A stretch of DNA of 64,000 nucleotides. Origin: Cupriavidus alkaliphilus (GTDB lineage Bacteria > Pseudomonadota > Gammaproteobacteria > Burkholderiales > Burkholderiaceae). Location of the stretch: the NCBI RefSeq assembly GCF_900094595.1, contig NZ_FMAD01000004.1, positions 310,001 through 374,000 on the forward strand. The letters are read 5' to 3'. The notes beneath the pieces were generated by a model. The model ran no database searches. It saw nothing but the letters and a program-made list of their open reading frames with translations, and had not been told where the DNA came from. This document shows, piece by piece, positions 17,085 to 25,755 of the stretch; position 1 is the first letter of the stretch, and each line of letters starts with the position of its first letter. A program made the translations under genes and the position numbers.

Positions 17085-17963
17085 ATGACGCACCAGCTCC
17101 AGGCTGCGCTCACCATCGCAGCCTTCAAGCTCTTTGCCGCCTTGCCATACGGCGTGACCGCCCGGCTGGGCGACGCCCTCGGCAAGCTGCTGTACCGCAT
17201 CCCCAGCCGCCGCCGGCGCATCGTCCATACCAACCTGGCGCTGTGCTTCCCGGACATGGATCCGGCCGAGCGCGAGCGGCTGGCGCGCAACCACTTCGGC
17301 CATGTGCTGCGCAGCTACCTGGAGCGCGGCGTGCAGTGGTTCGGCAACGCCGAGCGGCTGGGCAAGCTGGTCGAACTGGATTCGCGCATCGACCTGGCCT
17401 CGTGCGCCGAGCATCCGACCATCTTCATGGGCTTTCATTTCGTCGGCATCGAGGCCGGCTGCATGTTCTATTCGATGCGCCACCCGGTGGCATCGCTGTA
17501 CACGCGCATGTCGAGCCCGCTGCTGGAGCAGATCTCGCGCACCCAGCGCGGGCGCTTCGGCGCCGAGATGATCCCGCGCAACGGCAGCGGCAAGCAGGTA
17601 GTGCGCACGCTGCGCGCCGGCTGCCCGGTGATGCTGGCGGCGGACATGGACTTCGGCATCAACGATTCGGTGTTCGTGCCGTTCTTCGGCGTGCCGGCGT
17701 GCACGCTGACCTCGGCCTCGCGCCTGGCCAGCATGACCGGCGCGCGCGTGGTGCCGTTCACCACTGAAGTGCTGCCCGACTATCGCGGCTACCGGCTGCG
17801 CGTGTTCGACCCGCTGGAGGGCTTTCCCTCTGGCAGCGTCGAAGAGGACTCGCGCCGCATGAACGCCTTCCTCGAAACCCAGATCGCCACCATGCCGGAG
17901 CAGTATTACTGGATCCACCGGCGCTTCAAGAACCGCCCGGAAGGCATGCCGTCGGTGTACTGA
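17085..17963 (+). CDS. lipid A biosynthesis acyltransferase (LpxL/HtrB-type)
   Basis: 292 aa. The acyltransferase motif H118-x4-E123 (HFVGIE) marks the active site. The Arg-rich entry (SRRRRIVHTNLALCFPDMDP) and the IPRNGSGKQVVRTLRAGCPVMLAADMD segment match LpxL-family landmarks. The enzyme would transfer a secondary acyl chain from acyl-ACP to the lipid A precursor at the inner membrane face; the first 25 residues provide the hydrophobic anchor. The start is at 17085, where homology begins. It stands alone, and other copies elsewhere in the genome are likely. Confidence 0.9.
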   Translation: MTHQLQAALTIAAFKLFAALPYGVTARLGDALGKLLYRIPSRRRRIVHTNLALCFPDMDPAERERLARNHFGHVLRSYLERGVQWFGNAERLGKLVELDSRIDLASCAEHPTIFMGFHFVGIEAGCMFYSMRHPVASLYTRMSSPLLEQISRTQRGRFGAEMIPRNGSGKQVVRTLRAGCPVMLAADMDFGINDSVFVPFFGVPACTLTSASRLASMTGARVVPFTTEVLPDYRGYRLRVFDPLEGFPSGSVEEDSRRMNAFLETQIATMPEQYYWIHRRFKNRPEGMPSVY

Positions 17964-17970
17964 CGCGGCT

Positions 17971-18807
17971 CTAGCCGGCGGCGCGCCGCCAGGCTTGCTG
18001 GATCTCGGCCACCAGCCGCGTCAGCTGCGCGGCATAGCGCGCGTGGTCGCGACGGCGCTCGGCGTCGTTGAACGGGTAGCTGATGTTGAGCCCGTACAGC
18101 TGCTGGTCCGGGCCTGAAAAAGCCGCGCCCACGGCCAGCAGATGCCCCGGCTGGTAGGCCGCGGTGCAATGGCCGTGCCGCTGAGCCTGCGCGATGCCGC
18201 GCAGCACGCGCGCGCGCATGCCGGACCAGGCCTCCCCCTGGCGGGCGGCGATGCCGGCCAGCAGGTCCCTGCGCACCTCCTCGGGCTGCGCCGCCAGCCA
18301 TGACAGGCCGATCGCCGTCAGCTCCATCGGCACGCGCGATCCCGGCACCACGCGCCGCGTGCGCGACACGCTGTCGCGGCTGTGCCGGATCGATGCCAGG
18401 TACACCATCTCCAGCTGGTCCCCCACCGCCAGCCCCACGTTGACCTTGCCGGCCTCGGCTACCCTGCGCATCAGCGGCAGCGCTATCTCCGGCGCGCGGC
18501 TGGACTGGTGGAAGGCATCCGCCAGGCTCAGCACCACCGGCGCCAGCCGGTAGGCGCGCTCGTTGACGTCGTAGCGCAGGAAGCCGGCATCGACCAGCGA
18601 GCGCGTCAGCCGGCTCACGGTCGGGCGCGGCAGGCCGGTGCGCGCGGCCAGTTCCGCGTTGGTCAGGCTGGTGGTGCCGACGCGGAAGGCGCGCAGCAGC
18701 ACCAGCCCGCGCTCCAGCGACTGGCTGCCCGCGGTCTCGCGGGTAAAGCGGCCGGTCCGATGGGTCACGCTGCGCGTGGAGTCGGGCGGCGGGATGGCGT
18801 CAGGCAT
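17971..18807 (-). CDS. IclR family transcriptional regulator
   Basis: 278 aa. A winged-helix DNA-binding domain (residues about 29-90: LERGLVLLRAF, SLTNAELAARTGLPRPTVSRLTRSL) is followed by the GAF-like IclR effector domain. It is divergent from an enoyl-CoA hydratase operon with a symmetrical site between them, so control of that operon is likely. IclR proteins can activate or repress depending on an acid-type ligand. The start at 18807 was chosen over 18909 because it avoids running through the operator. Confidence 0.9.
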   Translation of the reverse strand: MPDAIPPPDSTRSVTHRTGRFTRETAGSQSLERGLVLLRAFRVGTTSLTNAELAARTGLPRPTVSRLTRSLVDAGFLRYDVNERAYRLAPVVLSLADAFHQSSRAPEIALPLMRRVAEAGKVNVGLAVGDQLEMVYLASIRHSRDSVSRTRRVVPGSRVPMELTAIGLSWLAAQPEEVRRDLLAGIAARQGEAWSGMRARVLRGIAQAQRHGHCTAAYQPGHLLAVGAAFSGPDQQLYGLNISYPFNDAERRRDHARYAAQLTRLVAEIQQAWRRAAG

Positions 18808-18814
18808 CGCACTC

Positions 18815-18833
18815 AATTTCAGTAAGTGAAATT
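18815..18833. promoter_or_regulatory. imperfect palindrome, probable IclR operator
   Basis: AATTTCAGTAAGTGAAATT is a 19-base near-palindrome (arms AATTTC and GAAATT) lying between the IclR start and the enoyl-CoA hydratase gene. AT-rich symmetrical sites of this style are usual for IclR proteins. Assignment rests on position and symmetry only. Confidence 0.55.
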
Positions 18834-18915
18834 CGAGTATAGCGGCGCGGCGGCACCGCGCGAATACTGTGGACACGCGGCCCCGAGCCGGCCGCCCCCA
18901 CAGGAGCAACCCCGC

Positions 18916-19686
18916 ATGTCAACCGATGCCGACATCCATGTCACCCGCGACGGCCACGTGGCCCGCGTGGTGCTGTCCCGCCCGCCGCACAACTTTGTCG
19001 ACGCCGAGGTGATGCGGCGCCTGGCCGATACCCTGCTGGCGCTCGACGACGACCACCATTGCCGCGCCATCGTGCTGGCCTCGGGCGTCGGCGCGTTCTG
19101 CGCCGGTGCCGACTTCAGCGGCGCCGGCCAGGGCGAAGTCGCCAGCGACCCCGCCGCCTTCTACGTGCATGCGATGAAGCTGTACCGCAACCGCAAGCCC
19201 ATCGTCGCCGCGGTGGCAGGCGCCGCCATCGGCGCGGGGCTCGGCCTGGCGCTGGTGGCCGATTTCCGCGTGACCTGCGCCGAGGCCCGCTTCAGCGCCA
19301 ACTTCAACCGGCTCGGCTTCCACCCCGGCTTCGGCCTGAGCCTGACGCTGCCGCAACTGGTGGGCCAGCAGCAGGCAGCGCTGCTGTTCTACACCGGCCG
19401 GCGCATCAGCGGGACCGAGGCAGCCGGCATCGGCCTGGCCGACGAGCTGGTCGCCAGGGACGAGGTCGAGGCCCGTGCCATGGCGCTGGCGCAGGAGATC
19501 GCTGCCTCGGCGCCGCTGGCGGTGGAAACCACGCGCGCCACGCTGCGCGACGGGCTGGCGGACCGCATTGCCGAGGTCAACCGGCGCGAACTCGCGATCC
19601 AGCGCGACCAGTTCCGCAGCGAGGATTTCCGCGAGGGCGTCGCCGCCATGGCCGCGCGCCGCGCCCCCGTGTTCCGGCGCCGTTGA
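18916..19686 (+). CDS. enoyl-CoA hydratase/isomerase family protein
   Basis: 256 aa, crotonase fold. The first oxyanion region GVGAFCAGADFSGAG and the second GAAIGAGLGLALVADFR are intact, and the glutamate-containing helix follows (ARFSANFNRLGFHPGFGLSLTLP). It would hydrate or isomerise an acyl-CoA intermediate. First gene of an IclR-linked operon, with a CAGGAGC ribosome site. The next gene starts 11 bases after its stop. Confidence 0.9.
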   Translation: MSTDADIHVTRDGHVARVVLSRPPHNFVDAEVMRRLADTLLALDDDHHCRAIVLASGVGAFCAGADFSGAGQGEVASDPAAFYVHAMKLYRNRKPIVAAVAGAAIGAGLGLALVADFRVTCAEARFSANFNRLGFHPGFGLSLTLPQLVGQQQAALLFYTGRRISGTEAAGIGLADELVARDEVEARAMALAQEIAASAPLAVETTRATLRDGLADRIAEVNRRELAIQRDQFRSEDFREGVAAMAARRAPVFRRR

Positions 19687-19697
19687 AGGAGGCATCG

Positions 19698-20891
19698 ATG
19701 AGCGAAGCAGACAAGCGCGCGGCGCCGGCCGGCCCGCTCGATGGCATCCGCGTGCTCGACCTGACCGCGGTCGTGCTCGGCCCGCTGGCAACGCAGGTGC
19801 TGGCCGACTTCGGCGCCGACGTGATCAAGGTCGAAGGCCCGGAGGGCGACCTGATGCGCGCCAATGGCGTGTCGCAGCATGCCGGCATGAGCTCGATCTA
19901 CCTGGCGCTGAACCGCAACAAGCGCTCGGTCGTGCTCGACCTGAAGACCGCCGAGGGCGCGGCGGCGCTGCGCGGCCTGATTGCCGGCGCCGACGTGCTG
20001 GTGCACAACATGCGCGTCGCCGCGATCGAGCGGCTGGGCTTCGGCTATGCCGAGGTGGCGCGCATCAACCCGCGCATCGTCTACTGCATGGCCACCGGCT
20101 TCGGCCAGGACGGCCCGCACCGCGACAAGCCGGCCTTCGACGACATCATCCAGGCCGGCTGCGGCCTGGTCGCGCTGGGCTCCGCCGGCGGCGAGCGTCC
20201 GCAATACGTGCCCAGCCTGCTCGCCGACAAGACCACCGGACTGGCGCTGGCCAACGCCGTGCTGGCCGCGCTGCTGTACCGCGAGCGCCACGGCGTGGGC
20301 CAGATGGTGGAGGTGCCGATGCTGGAAACCATGACCGCCTTCGTGATGACCGAGCATCTGGGCGGCCTGACCTTCGACCCGCCACCGGCCGGCGCCGGGT
20401 ACGCCCGCCTGCTGCAAGGCGGGCGGCGCCCCGCGCCGACCCGCGACGGCTGGATCTGCGCGCTGCCCTACACCGAGCGCCACTGGCAGGCCTTCTTCCG
20501 CGCGGTGGGCCGCGACGACCTGGCCGAGCGCTATGACGTGGCCGACCGCGCGCAGCGCAACGCCAACATCCGTGCGCTGTACGGCCATCTGGCGGAACTC
20601 ACGCCGGCGCGCACTACGGTCGAATGGATGCAGCTGTTCGAGTCGCTCGACATTCCCGCCACGCCCATCTACGGCCTCGATGCGCTGGTCGACCACCCGC
20701 ACCTGCGCGCGGTCGGCCTGTTCCAGCAAACGCAGCACCCCACCGAAGGCACCGTGCGCGAACTGCGCCCGGCCGCGCGCTTCTCGGCCACGCCGCTGTC
20801 GCTGCGCCGCCATGCGCCGGCGCTGGGCGAGCACACCGAGGAGGTCCTGCGCGAACTGCCCCGCGCGCCGGATCCGCGCCAATCCCGATAA
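19698..20891 (+). CDS. class III CoA-transferase (CaiB/BaiF family)
   Basis: 397 aa. Family marks: the opening LDGIRVLDLTAVVLGPLATQVLADFGADVIKVE, the acid-containing turn DKPAFDDIIQA (catalytic Asp region) and GVGQMVEVPMLETMTAFV. It moves CoA between an acyl-CoA donor and a free carboxylate without ATP. It sits between enoyl-CoA hydratase and acyl-CoA dehydrogenase genes, all in one operon, so it should activate the acid the pathway degrades. An AAGGAGG site precedes the ATG. Confidence 0.92.
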   Translation: MSEADKRAAPAGPLDGIRVLDLTAVVLGPLATQVLADFGADVIKVEGPEGDLMRANGVSQHAGMSSIYLALNRNKRSVVLDLKTAEGAAALRGLIAGADVLVHNMRVAAIERLGFGYAEVARINPRIVYCMATGFGQDGPHRDKPAFDDIIQAGCGLVALGSAGGERPQYVPSLLADKTTGLALANAVLAALLYRERHGVGQMVEVPMLETMTAFVMTEHLGGLTFDPPPAGAGYARLLQGGRRPAPTRDGWICALPYTERHWQAFFRAVGRDDLAERYDVADRAQRNANIRALYGHLAELTPARTTVEWMQLFESLDIPATPIYGLDALVDHPHLRAVGLFQQTQHPTEGTVRELRPAARFSATPLSLRRHAPALGEHTEEVLRELPRAPDPRQSR

Positions 20892-20909
20892 ACAGCCGAG
20901 AACACCCCC

Positions 20910-22076
20910 ATGCATTTTGAACTTGACGAAGAACACCGGATGCTCAAGGACCTGGTCGCGCGTTTCGTACGCGAGCAGCTGGTCCCGCTGGAACCGACGG
21001 TGCTGGCGCGCGAAGCCGCCGGCGGCCAGATGGCGCTGCTGCCCGAGGAGCATGCGCGCCTTGACGCCATGTCGCGGGAGCTGGGCCTGTGGGGACTGGA
21101 TGCCCCGGCGGAAATGGGCGGCTCCGACCTGCCCACGGTGGCGATGGTGGGCGTCAACGAAGAACTCGGCAAGACCATCACGCCCTATGACCTGCCGCCG
21201 GATTCGCCCAACCTGCGCATGCTGATGCTGACCGCGAGCGAGGCCCAGCGCGAGCGCTACCTGGCGCCGTATGCGCGCGGAGAGACGGTCTCGGCCATCG
21301 CCATCTCCGAGCCCGGCGCCGGCGGCGATCCCGCCATGATGGCCACGCGCGCCGAGCGCGACGGCGACCACTGGGTGCTGAACGGGCGCAAGATCTGGAT
21401 CAGCCGCGCGGCGCGCGCCGACTGGACCATCGTCATGGCCGTGACCGACAAGGCCCGCGGCGCGCGCGGCGGCATCTCGGCCTTTATCGTCGAGCGCGGC
21501 ACGCCGGGGCTGCGGGTCGAGCGGCGCATCCCGATGATCGGCGGCGCGTCGACCTATGAAGTGGTGCTGGAAGACTGCCGCATCCCCGCCACGCAGCTGC
21601 TCGGCGCCGAGGGACAAGGCTTTGCGCCGATGCAGGCGCGGCTGTCGACGCGGCGCGTGCAGATGGCCGCCTGGTGCATCGGGCGGGCCCAGCGCGCGCT
21701 GGACATGATCTGCGAGTACGCCCCGCAGCGCCAGACCTTTGGCGCGCCGCTGGCGCAGCGCCAGGCAATCCAGTGGTGGGTGGCCGACGCCGCCACGCGC
21801 ATCCACGCCTGCCGCCTGATGACCTACGAAGCCGCCACCCGCATCGACGCCGGGCAAGAAGCCCGCACGCAGGTGTCGATGATCAAGGTGTTTGCCACCG
21901 AAATGGCCTGGGACGTGATCGACCAGGCCATGCAGACCTTCGGCGCGATGGGCATGACCAAGGAGCTGCCGCTGCAGCAGATGGCCAACGAGACCCGGCT
22001 GATGCGCATCTACGAAGGCCCCAGCGAAGTGCACCGCTGGGTCATTGCGCGCGACCTGCTCGGCCTGCGCCGTTAG
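20910..22076 (+). CDS. acyl-CoA dehydrogenase
   Basis: 388 aa with the three-domain layout: N-terminal helices, beta domain with the flavin-contact segment ISEPGAGGDPAMMATRAERDGDHW, and C-terminal helices (RQTFGAPLAQRQAIQWWVAD, ending YEGPSEVHRWVIARDLLG). The EGPSEVHRW stretch aligns with the usual C-terminal flavin/glutamate region. It oxidises an acyl-CoA with FAD, passing electrons to ETF. Part of the IclR-linked operon. Confidence 0.92.
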   Translation: MHFELDEEHRMLKDLVARFVREQLVPLEPTVLAREAAGGQMALLPEEHARLDAMSRELGLWGLDAPAEMGGSDLPTVAMVGVNEELGKTITPYDLPPDSPNLRMLMLTASEAQRERYLAPYARGETVSAIAISEPGAGGDPAMMATRAERDGDHWVLNGRKIWISRAARADWTIVMAVTDKARGARGGISAFIVERGTPGLRVERRIPMIGGASTYEVVLEDCRIPATQLLGAEGQGFAPMQARLSTRRVQMAAWCIGRAQRALDMICEYAPQRQTFGAPLAQRQAIQWWVADAATRIHACRLMTYEAATRIDAGQEARTQVSMIKVFATEMAWDVIDQAMQTFGAMGMTKELPLQQMANETRLMRIYEGPSEVHRWVIARDLLGLRR

Positions 22077-22138
22077 GCCCGCATCGATCCCTTGCACCGG
22101 CGGAAACACGCCGGGCATTCCACCGTCAGGAGACCACC

Positions 22139-23137
22139 ATGCAACAGGCTTTCCGTCCCCGTCGCCGCTTCCTCGGACTCTTTCCGGCCGCACTGGCGCT
22201 GCTGGGCGCCGCCGCGCCGGCGGCGCATGCCGCCGAGGCCGACGCCTTTCCGTCGCGGCCGCTGCGCTTCATCGTGCCCTTCCCTTCGGGCAGCGGTACT
22301 GACACCACCGCGCGCATGTTCGCCAAGAAGATCGGCGAGCTGACTGGCCAGGGCGTGGCGGTGGAAAACAAGCCCGGCGGCAACGGCTTTATCGGGGTGC
22401 AGACCGCGCTGAACGCGCCAGCCGACGGCTACACCGTCTTTATCGGCAGCAATTCCACGCTGTCGACCAATGCCGCCACCTTCCGCAAGCTGCCGTACAA
22501 CCCGTTGACGGACTTCGCGCCGATCACGCTGCTGTCGCGCGGGCCGTGCGTGATCATCGTGCCGGCCGGCTCGCCCTACCGCACGCTGTCCGAGCTGCTG
22601 GACGACGCGCGCAAGCGTCCCGGCGCGCTGAACTACGGCACCGGCTCGATCTCGTACACACTGTATTCGGAATGGCTCAACGAACTGGCCCGCATCAAGA
22701 CCACGGCGGTACCGTACAAGGGCGCCGGCGATGCCATCAATGGCGTGATGGCGGCCAATGTCGATTTCGCGGTGGTCGACGCCACCGGCGCGATCGAGCT
22801 GGCCCGCGGCGGCAAGGTGCGCGCGCTGGCCTACACCGCGCCGCAGCGCTCGCCGCTGCTGCCGGACGTGCCGTCCATCGTCGAAGCCGGCCTGCCGGAC
22901 TTCCTGGCCTACAACTGGGTTGCGGCGGCGGTATCGGCCAAGACGCCGCCGGCGGTGGTGAAGCGGTTGCAGGACCTGTTCACGCAGGCCGGCAATGCCG
23001 CGGACGTGCGCGAGTACTACTCGCGCCAGTCGACCCGGCTGATCCTGTCGTCGCCGGCCGAGATGCGGCAGTACCAGAAGGACGAGATCCAGCGCTGGAA
23101 GCGGCTCGCGGCAGTGGCGAAGATCCCGCTGCAGTAA
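22139..23137 (+). CDS. TctC/Bug-type solute-binding protein
   Basis: 332 aa. The N-terminus has RPRRRFLGLFPAALALLG, which looks like a twin-arginine or strong Sec leader, cleaved near AAHAAE. The mature start FPSRPLRFIVPFPSGSGTDTTARM and the VENKPGGNGFIGVQTAL loop are family hallmarks. Last gene of the IclR-linked operon, so the receptor likely supplies the acid the upstream enzymes convert. Convergent with the LysR gene that follows. Confidence 0.92.
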   Translation: MQQAFRPRRRFLGLFPAALALLGAAAPAAHAAEADAFPSRPLRFIVPFPSGSGTDTTARMFAKKIGELTGQGVAVENKPGGNGFIGVQTALNAPADGYTVFIGSNSTLSTNAATFRKLPYNPLTDFAPITLLSRGPCVIIVPAGSPYRTLSELLDDARKRPGALNYGTGSISYTLYSEWLNELARIKTTAVPYKGAGDAINGVMAANVDFAVVDATGAIELARGGKVRALAYTAPQRSPLLPDVPSIVEAGLPDFLAYNWVAAAVSAKTPPAVVKRLQDLFTQAGNAADVREYYSRQSTRLILSSPAEMRQYQKDEIQRWKRLAAVAKIPLQ

Positions 23138-23147
23138 GCGCGCCCCG

Positions 23148-24041
23148 CTAGCCGCTATGCTCGCGCAGCAGCACCGTCAGGCGCTGCGCCAGCGGCGACA
23201 GGTAGGCGCCTTCGCGCGTGACCACGCCGATGCGCCGGCGCAGGTCCAGCTCTTCCACGCCCAGCGGCAGCACGCGCAGGCCGCGCTGCATGGCGTCGCC
23301 GCTGGCATTGGCGATGCTCAGCATCTGCGTGCCCTGCATCAGCGCGAACAGCGAGCTGCTGCCGAAGTCGATCTCGATGCGTGGCTGCGGCTCCGGCAGG
23401 CCGCGCTGGCGGAACGCCGCATCGACCTGCTGGCGCAGCGTGATATGCCGTTCCGGCAGCAGCCATTCCTGGTCGGCAAGGTCGGCCAGGCGCAGCTTGC
23501 GCCGCCGCAGCAGCGCGTGGCCCTGGTCAGCCACCACCACCAGCCGGTCGTCGAACAGCGGCTGCACGGCGAAGGTGTCCGCCAGAGCGCCGGACGGGGT
23601 GGGCGCCACCGCCATGTCCAGTTCCCCGGCCGCCAGCAGGTCCAGCAGGTCGCGCGCAAGCCGGCGGCGCAGCCGCAGCCGCGCCACCGGGCGCTCGCGC
23701 ACCAGCTGCTGGCAAGCGCCGAGCACCACATCGCCCGGGATCGACGGTGAATAGCCCACGCGCAGGATGCCCTGCTCGCCGGTGCGGATGCCCAGCATCT
23801 CCTTGATGCCGTCCTGGTACTCCAGCTGGATGCGCCGCGCGCGCTCGAGGAAGCGGGTGCCGGCGTAGGTGGCGGCCATGCCGTTGGCGGTGCGCTCGAA
23901 CAGCGGCAGCCCCGCCTGCGTCTCGACCCGTTGCACCGCCTTGGTCAGCGCCGGCTGGCTGATCCCCAGCGCCTCGGCGGCGCGGCCGATGCCGCCGTGC
24001 GCCGCCACGGCGAGGATGTATTCGATATCGCGCGTCTCCAT
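23148..24041 (-). CDS. LysR family transcriptional regulator
   Basis: 297 aa. HTH at residues about 3-60 (DIEYILAVAAHGGIGRAAEALGISQPALTKAVQRVE), then the periplasmic-binding-like effector domain. It is divergent from the acyl-CoA ligase operon at 24175, with an ATGGCT/AGCCAT inverted repeat between them, which places it as that operon's likely activator. The PALTKAVQRVE recognition helix is of the CbbR/GltC style, with no further clue to ligand. Confidence 0.92.
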   Translation of the reverse strand: METRDIEYILAVAAHGGIGRAAEALGISQPALTKAVQRVETQAGLPLFERTANGMAATYAGTRFLERARRIQLEYQDGIKEMLGIRTGEQGILRVGYSPSIPGDVVLGACQQLVRERPVARLRLRRRLARDLLDLLAAGELDMAVAPTPSGALADTFAVQPLFDDRLVVVADQGHALLRRRKLRLADLADQEWLLPERHITLRQQVDAAFRQRGLPEPQPRIEIDFGSSSLFALMQGTQMLSIANASGDAMQRGLRVLPLGVEELDLRRRIGVVTREGAYLSPLAQRLTVLLREHSG

Positions 24042-24062
24042 TGCCTCACATTCCCGACGGTT

Positions 24063-24078
24063 ATGGCTTTATAGCCAT
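24063..24078. promoter_or_regulatory. inverted repeat, probable LysR-type binding site
   Basis: ATGGCT-TTAT-AGCCAT is a perfect 6-bp-arm inverted repeat about 20 bases upstream of the LysR start and about 100 bases before the acyl-CoA ligase start. LysR activators usually bind such sites in the divergent region. Position and symmetry are seen; binding is inferred. Confidence 0.5.
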
Positions 24079-24174
24079 CGCGTCATTGTGGTGATGCCTG
24101 CCATCTTACAGACTACAGCGCACGAGCACACCACCGAGCGTGCAGCAACATCACTCAGCCTACACGGAGACAGC

Positions 24175-25728
24175 ATGGGTTTCGCGTATTTCCTGCGCCG
24201 CGCCGCGCGTTACTGGGGCGACCAGCCCGCCATCCTCTACCAGGACCAGGTCGTGACCTATCGCCAGCTCGACGAACGCTCGACGCGGCTGGCCAATGCG
24301 CTGCTGGCGCTGGGCCTGCGTCCCGGCGACCGCGTCGCGGTGCAGTCGCGCAACCGGCCCGAGCTGGTCGAACTGGAATGCGCGCTGTACAAGGCCGGCC
24401 TGGTCAAGGCCGCGCTCAACCCGCGCTTTACCGCGGCCGAGGCCAGCGACGTGGTCGAGAACTGCACCCCGCGCGTGCTGATCGCGGGCCCTGGCTATAC
24501 CGGCTATGACCGCACCACGACGGGCTTCGGCAGCATCGAGACCTTTATCGCCATCGGCGCGGCGCCCGCCGGCTACGTCGAATACGAGGCGCTGCTGGCC
24601 AACGCCGGCACCACGCCGCCCGACATCACCCCGGCCGCCGACGATCTGGCGGTGCTGCACTTTTCATCGGGCTCCACCGGCAAGATCAAGGCGGCCATGC
24701 AGAGCTACGGCAACCGCCTGGCGGCGCTGCGCAAGGTGGTGTCGGGCATGGACCGCCCCGCCCGCCCCGGCGACCGGCTGGCGCTGATCGGCCCGGTCAC
24801 GCACGCCTCCGGCATGCTGATGCAGCCTTACCTGTACGTCGGCGCGACGCTGGTGCTGTTCGAGAAATTCGAGCCGGCGCACTTCCTGGCCGAGGTGGCG
24901 CGGCTGCGCATCACGCACGTGTTCATGGTGCCGGCCATGATCAACATGCTGCTGGCCGAGCCCACGCTGGCGCAGGCCGACCTGTCGAGCCTGAAGACGC
25001 TGGCCTACGGCGCCGCGCCGATGGCGCCGGCACGCATCCGCGAGGCCTGGGGGCGCATCGGCCCGATCCTGTCGCAGGGCTATGGCGCGAGCGAATCGAC
25101 CTCGGGCGTCACGCGGCTGTCCACCCATGACCATGCCGAGGCCATCGCCCGCCATCCGGAACGCCTGGCCTCGTGCGGCCGCGCGCTCGGCGAGACCGAA
25201 GTGCGCGTGGTCGACGAGCACGGCAAGGAAGTGGCCGTGGGCGAGATCGGCGAACTGGTGATCCGTGGCGAAGACGTGTTCCACGGCTACTGGAACGCGC
25301 CCGAGCTGACGCGCGAGACCCTGGTCGACGGCTGGCTGCACACCGGCGACATGGCGCGCGTGGACGAGGCCGGCTACCTGTACCTGGTCGACCGCAAGAA
25401 GGACATGATCATCTCCGGCGGCTTCAACGTCTACCCGACCGAGGTCGAGGCCACGCTGTACCAGCATCCCGACGTGCTCGAGGCCTGCGTCATCAGCGTG
25501 CCGGACGACACCTGGGGCGAAAGCGTCAAGGCCGTGGTCACGCTGCGCCCCGGGCGCGAGGCCACCGCGCAGCAGCTGATCGCGCACTGCCGCGAGCGCA
25601 TTGCCGACTACAAGTCGCCGCGCTCGGTGGACTTTGTCGCCGAGCTGCCCAAGAACGCCAGCGGCAAGCTGGCCCGCAAGATCGTGCGCGAACGCTACTG
25701 GCAAGGCGTCGGACGCCGCGTCAACTGA
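24175..25728 (+). CDS. AMP-forming acyl-CoA synthetase (AMP-binding family)
   Basis: 517 aa. The P-loop motif HFSSGSTGKIKAAM, the hinge region YLVDRKKDMIISGGFNVYPTEVE and the catalytic lysine in NASGKLARK are all present, so the enzyme should be active. It would adenylate a carboxylate and join it to CoA, giving the substrate for the adjacent acyl-CoA dehydrogenase. First gene of a LysR-linked operon. Chain length or aromaticity of the acid cannot be told from motifs. Confidence 0.92.
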   Translation: MGFAYFLRRAARYWGDQPAILYQDQVVTYRQLDERSTRLANALLALGLRPGDRVAVQSRNRPELVELECALYKAGLVKAALNPRFTAAEASDVVENCTPRVLIAGPGYTGYDRTTTGFGSIETFIAIGAAPAGYVEYEALLANAGTTPPDITPAADDLAVLHFSSGSTGKIKAAMQSYGNRLAALRKVVSGMDRPARPGDRLALIGPVTHASGMLMQPYLYVGATLVLFEKFEPAHFLAEVARLRITHVFMVPAMINMLLAEPTLAQADLSSLKTLAYGAAPMAPARIREAWGRIGPILSQGYGASESTSGVTRLSTHDHAEAIARHPERLASCGRALGETEVRVVDEHGKEVAVGEIGELVIRGEDVFHGYWNAPELTRETLVDGWLHTGDMARVDEAGYLYLVDRKKDMIISGGFNVYPTEVEATLYQHPDVLEACVISVPDDTWGESVKAVVTLRPGREATAQQLIAHCRERIADYKSPRSVDFVAELPKNASGKLARKIVRERYWQGVGRRVN

Positions 25729-25755
25729 ACCCGGAACCGCACCGAGGAAACCGCC

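Noticed and set aside
19389..22193. Long minus-strand frame opposite the IclR-linked operon
   Set aside because: Same antisense effect; plus-strand genes are clear and intact.
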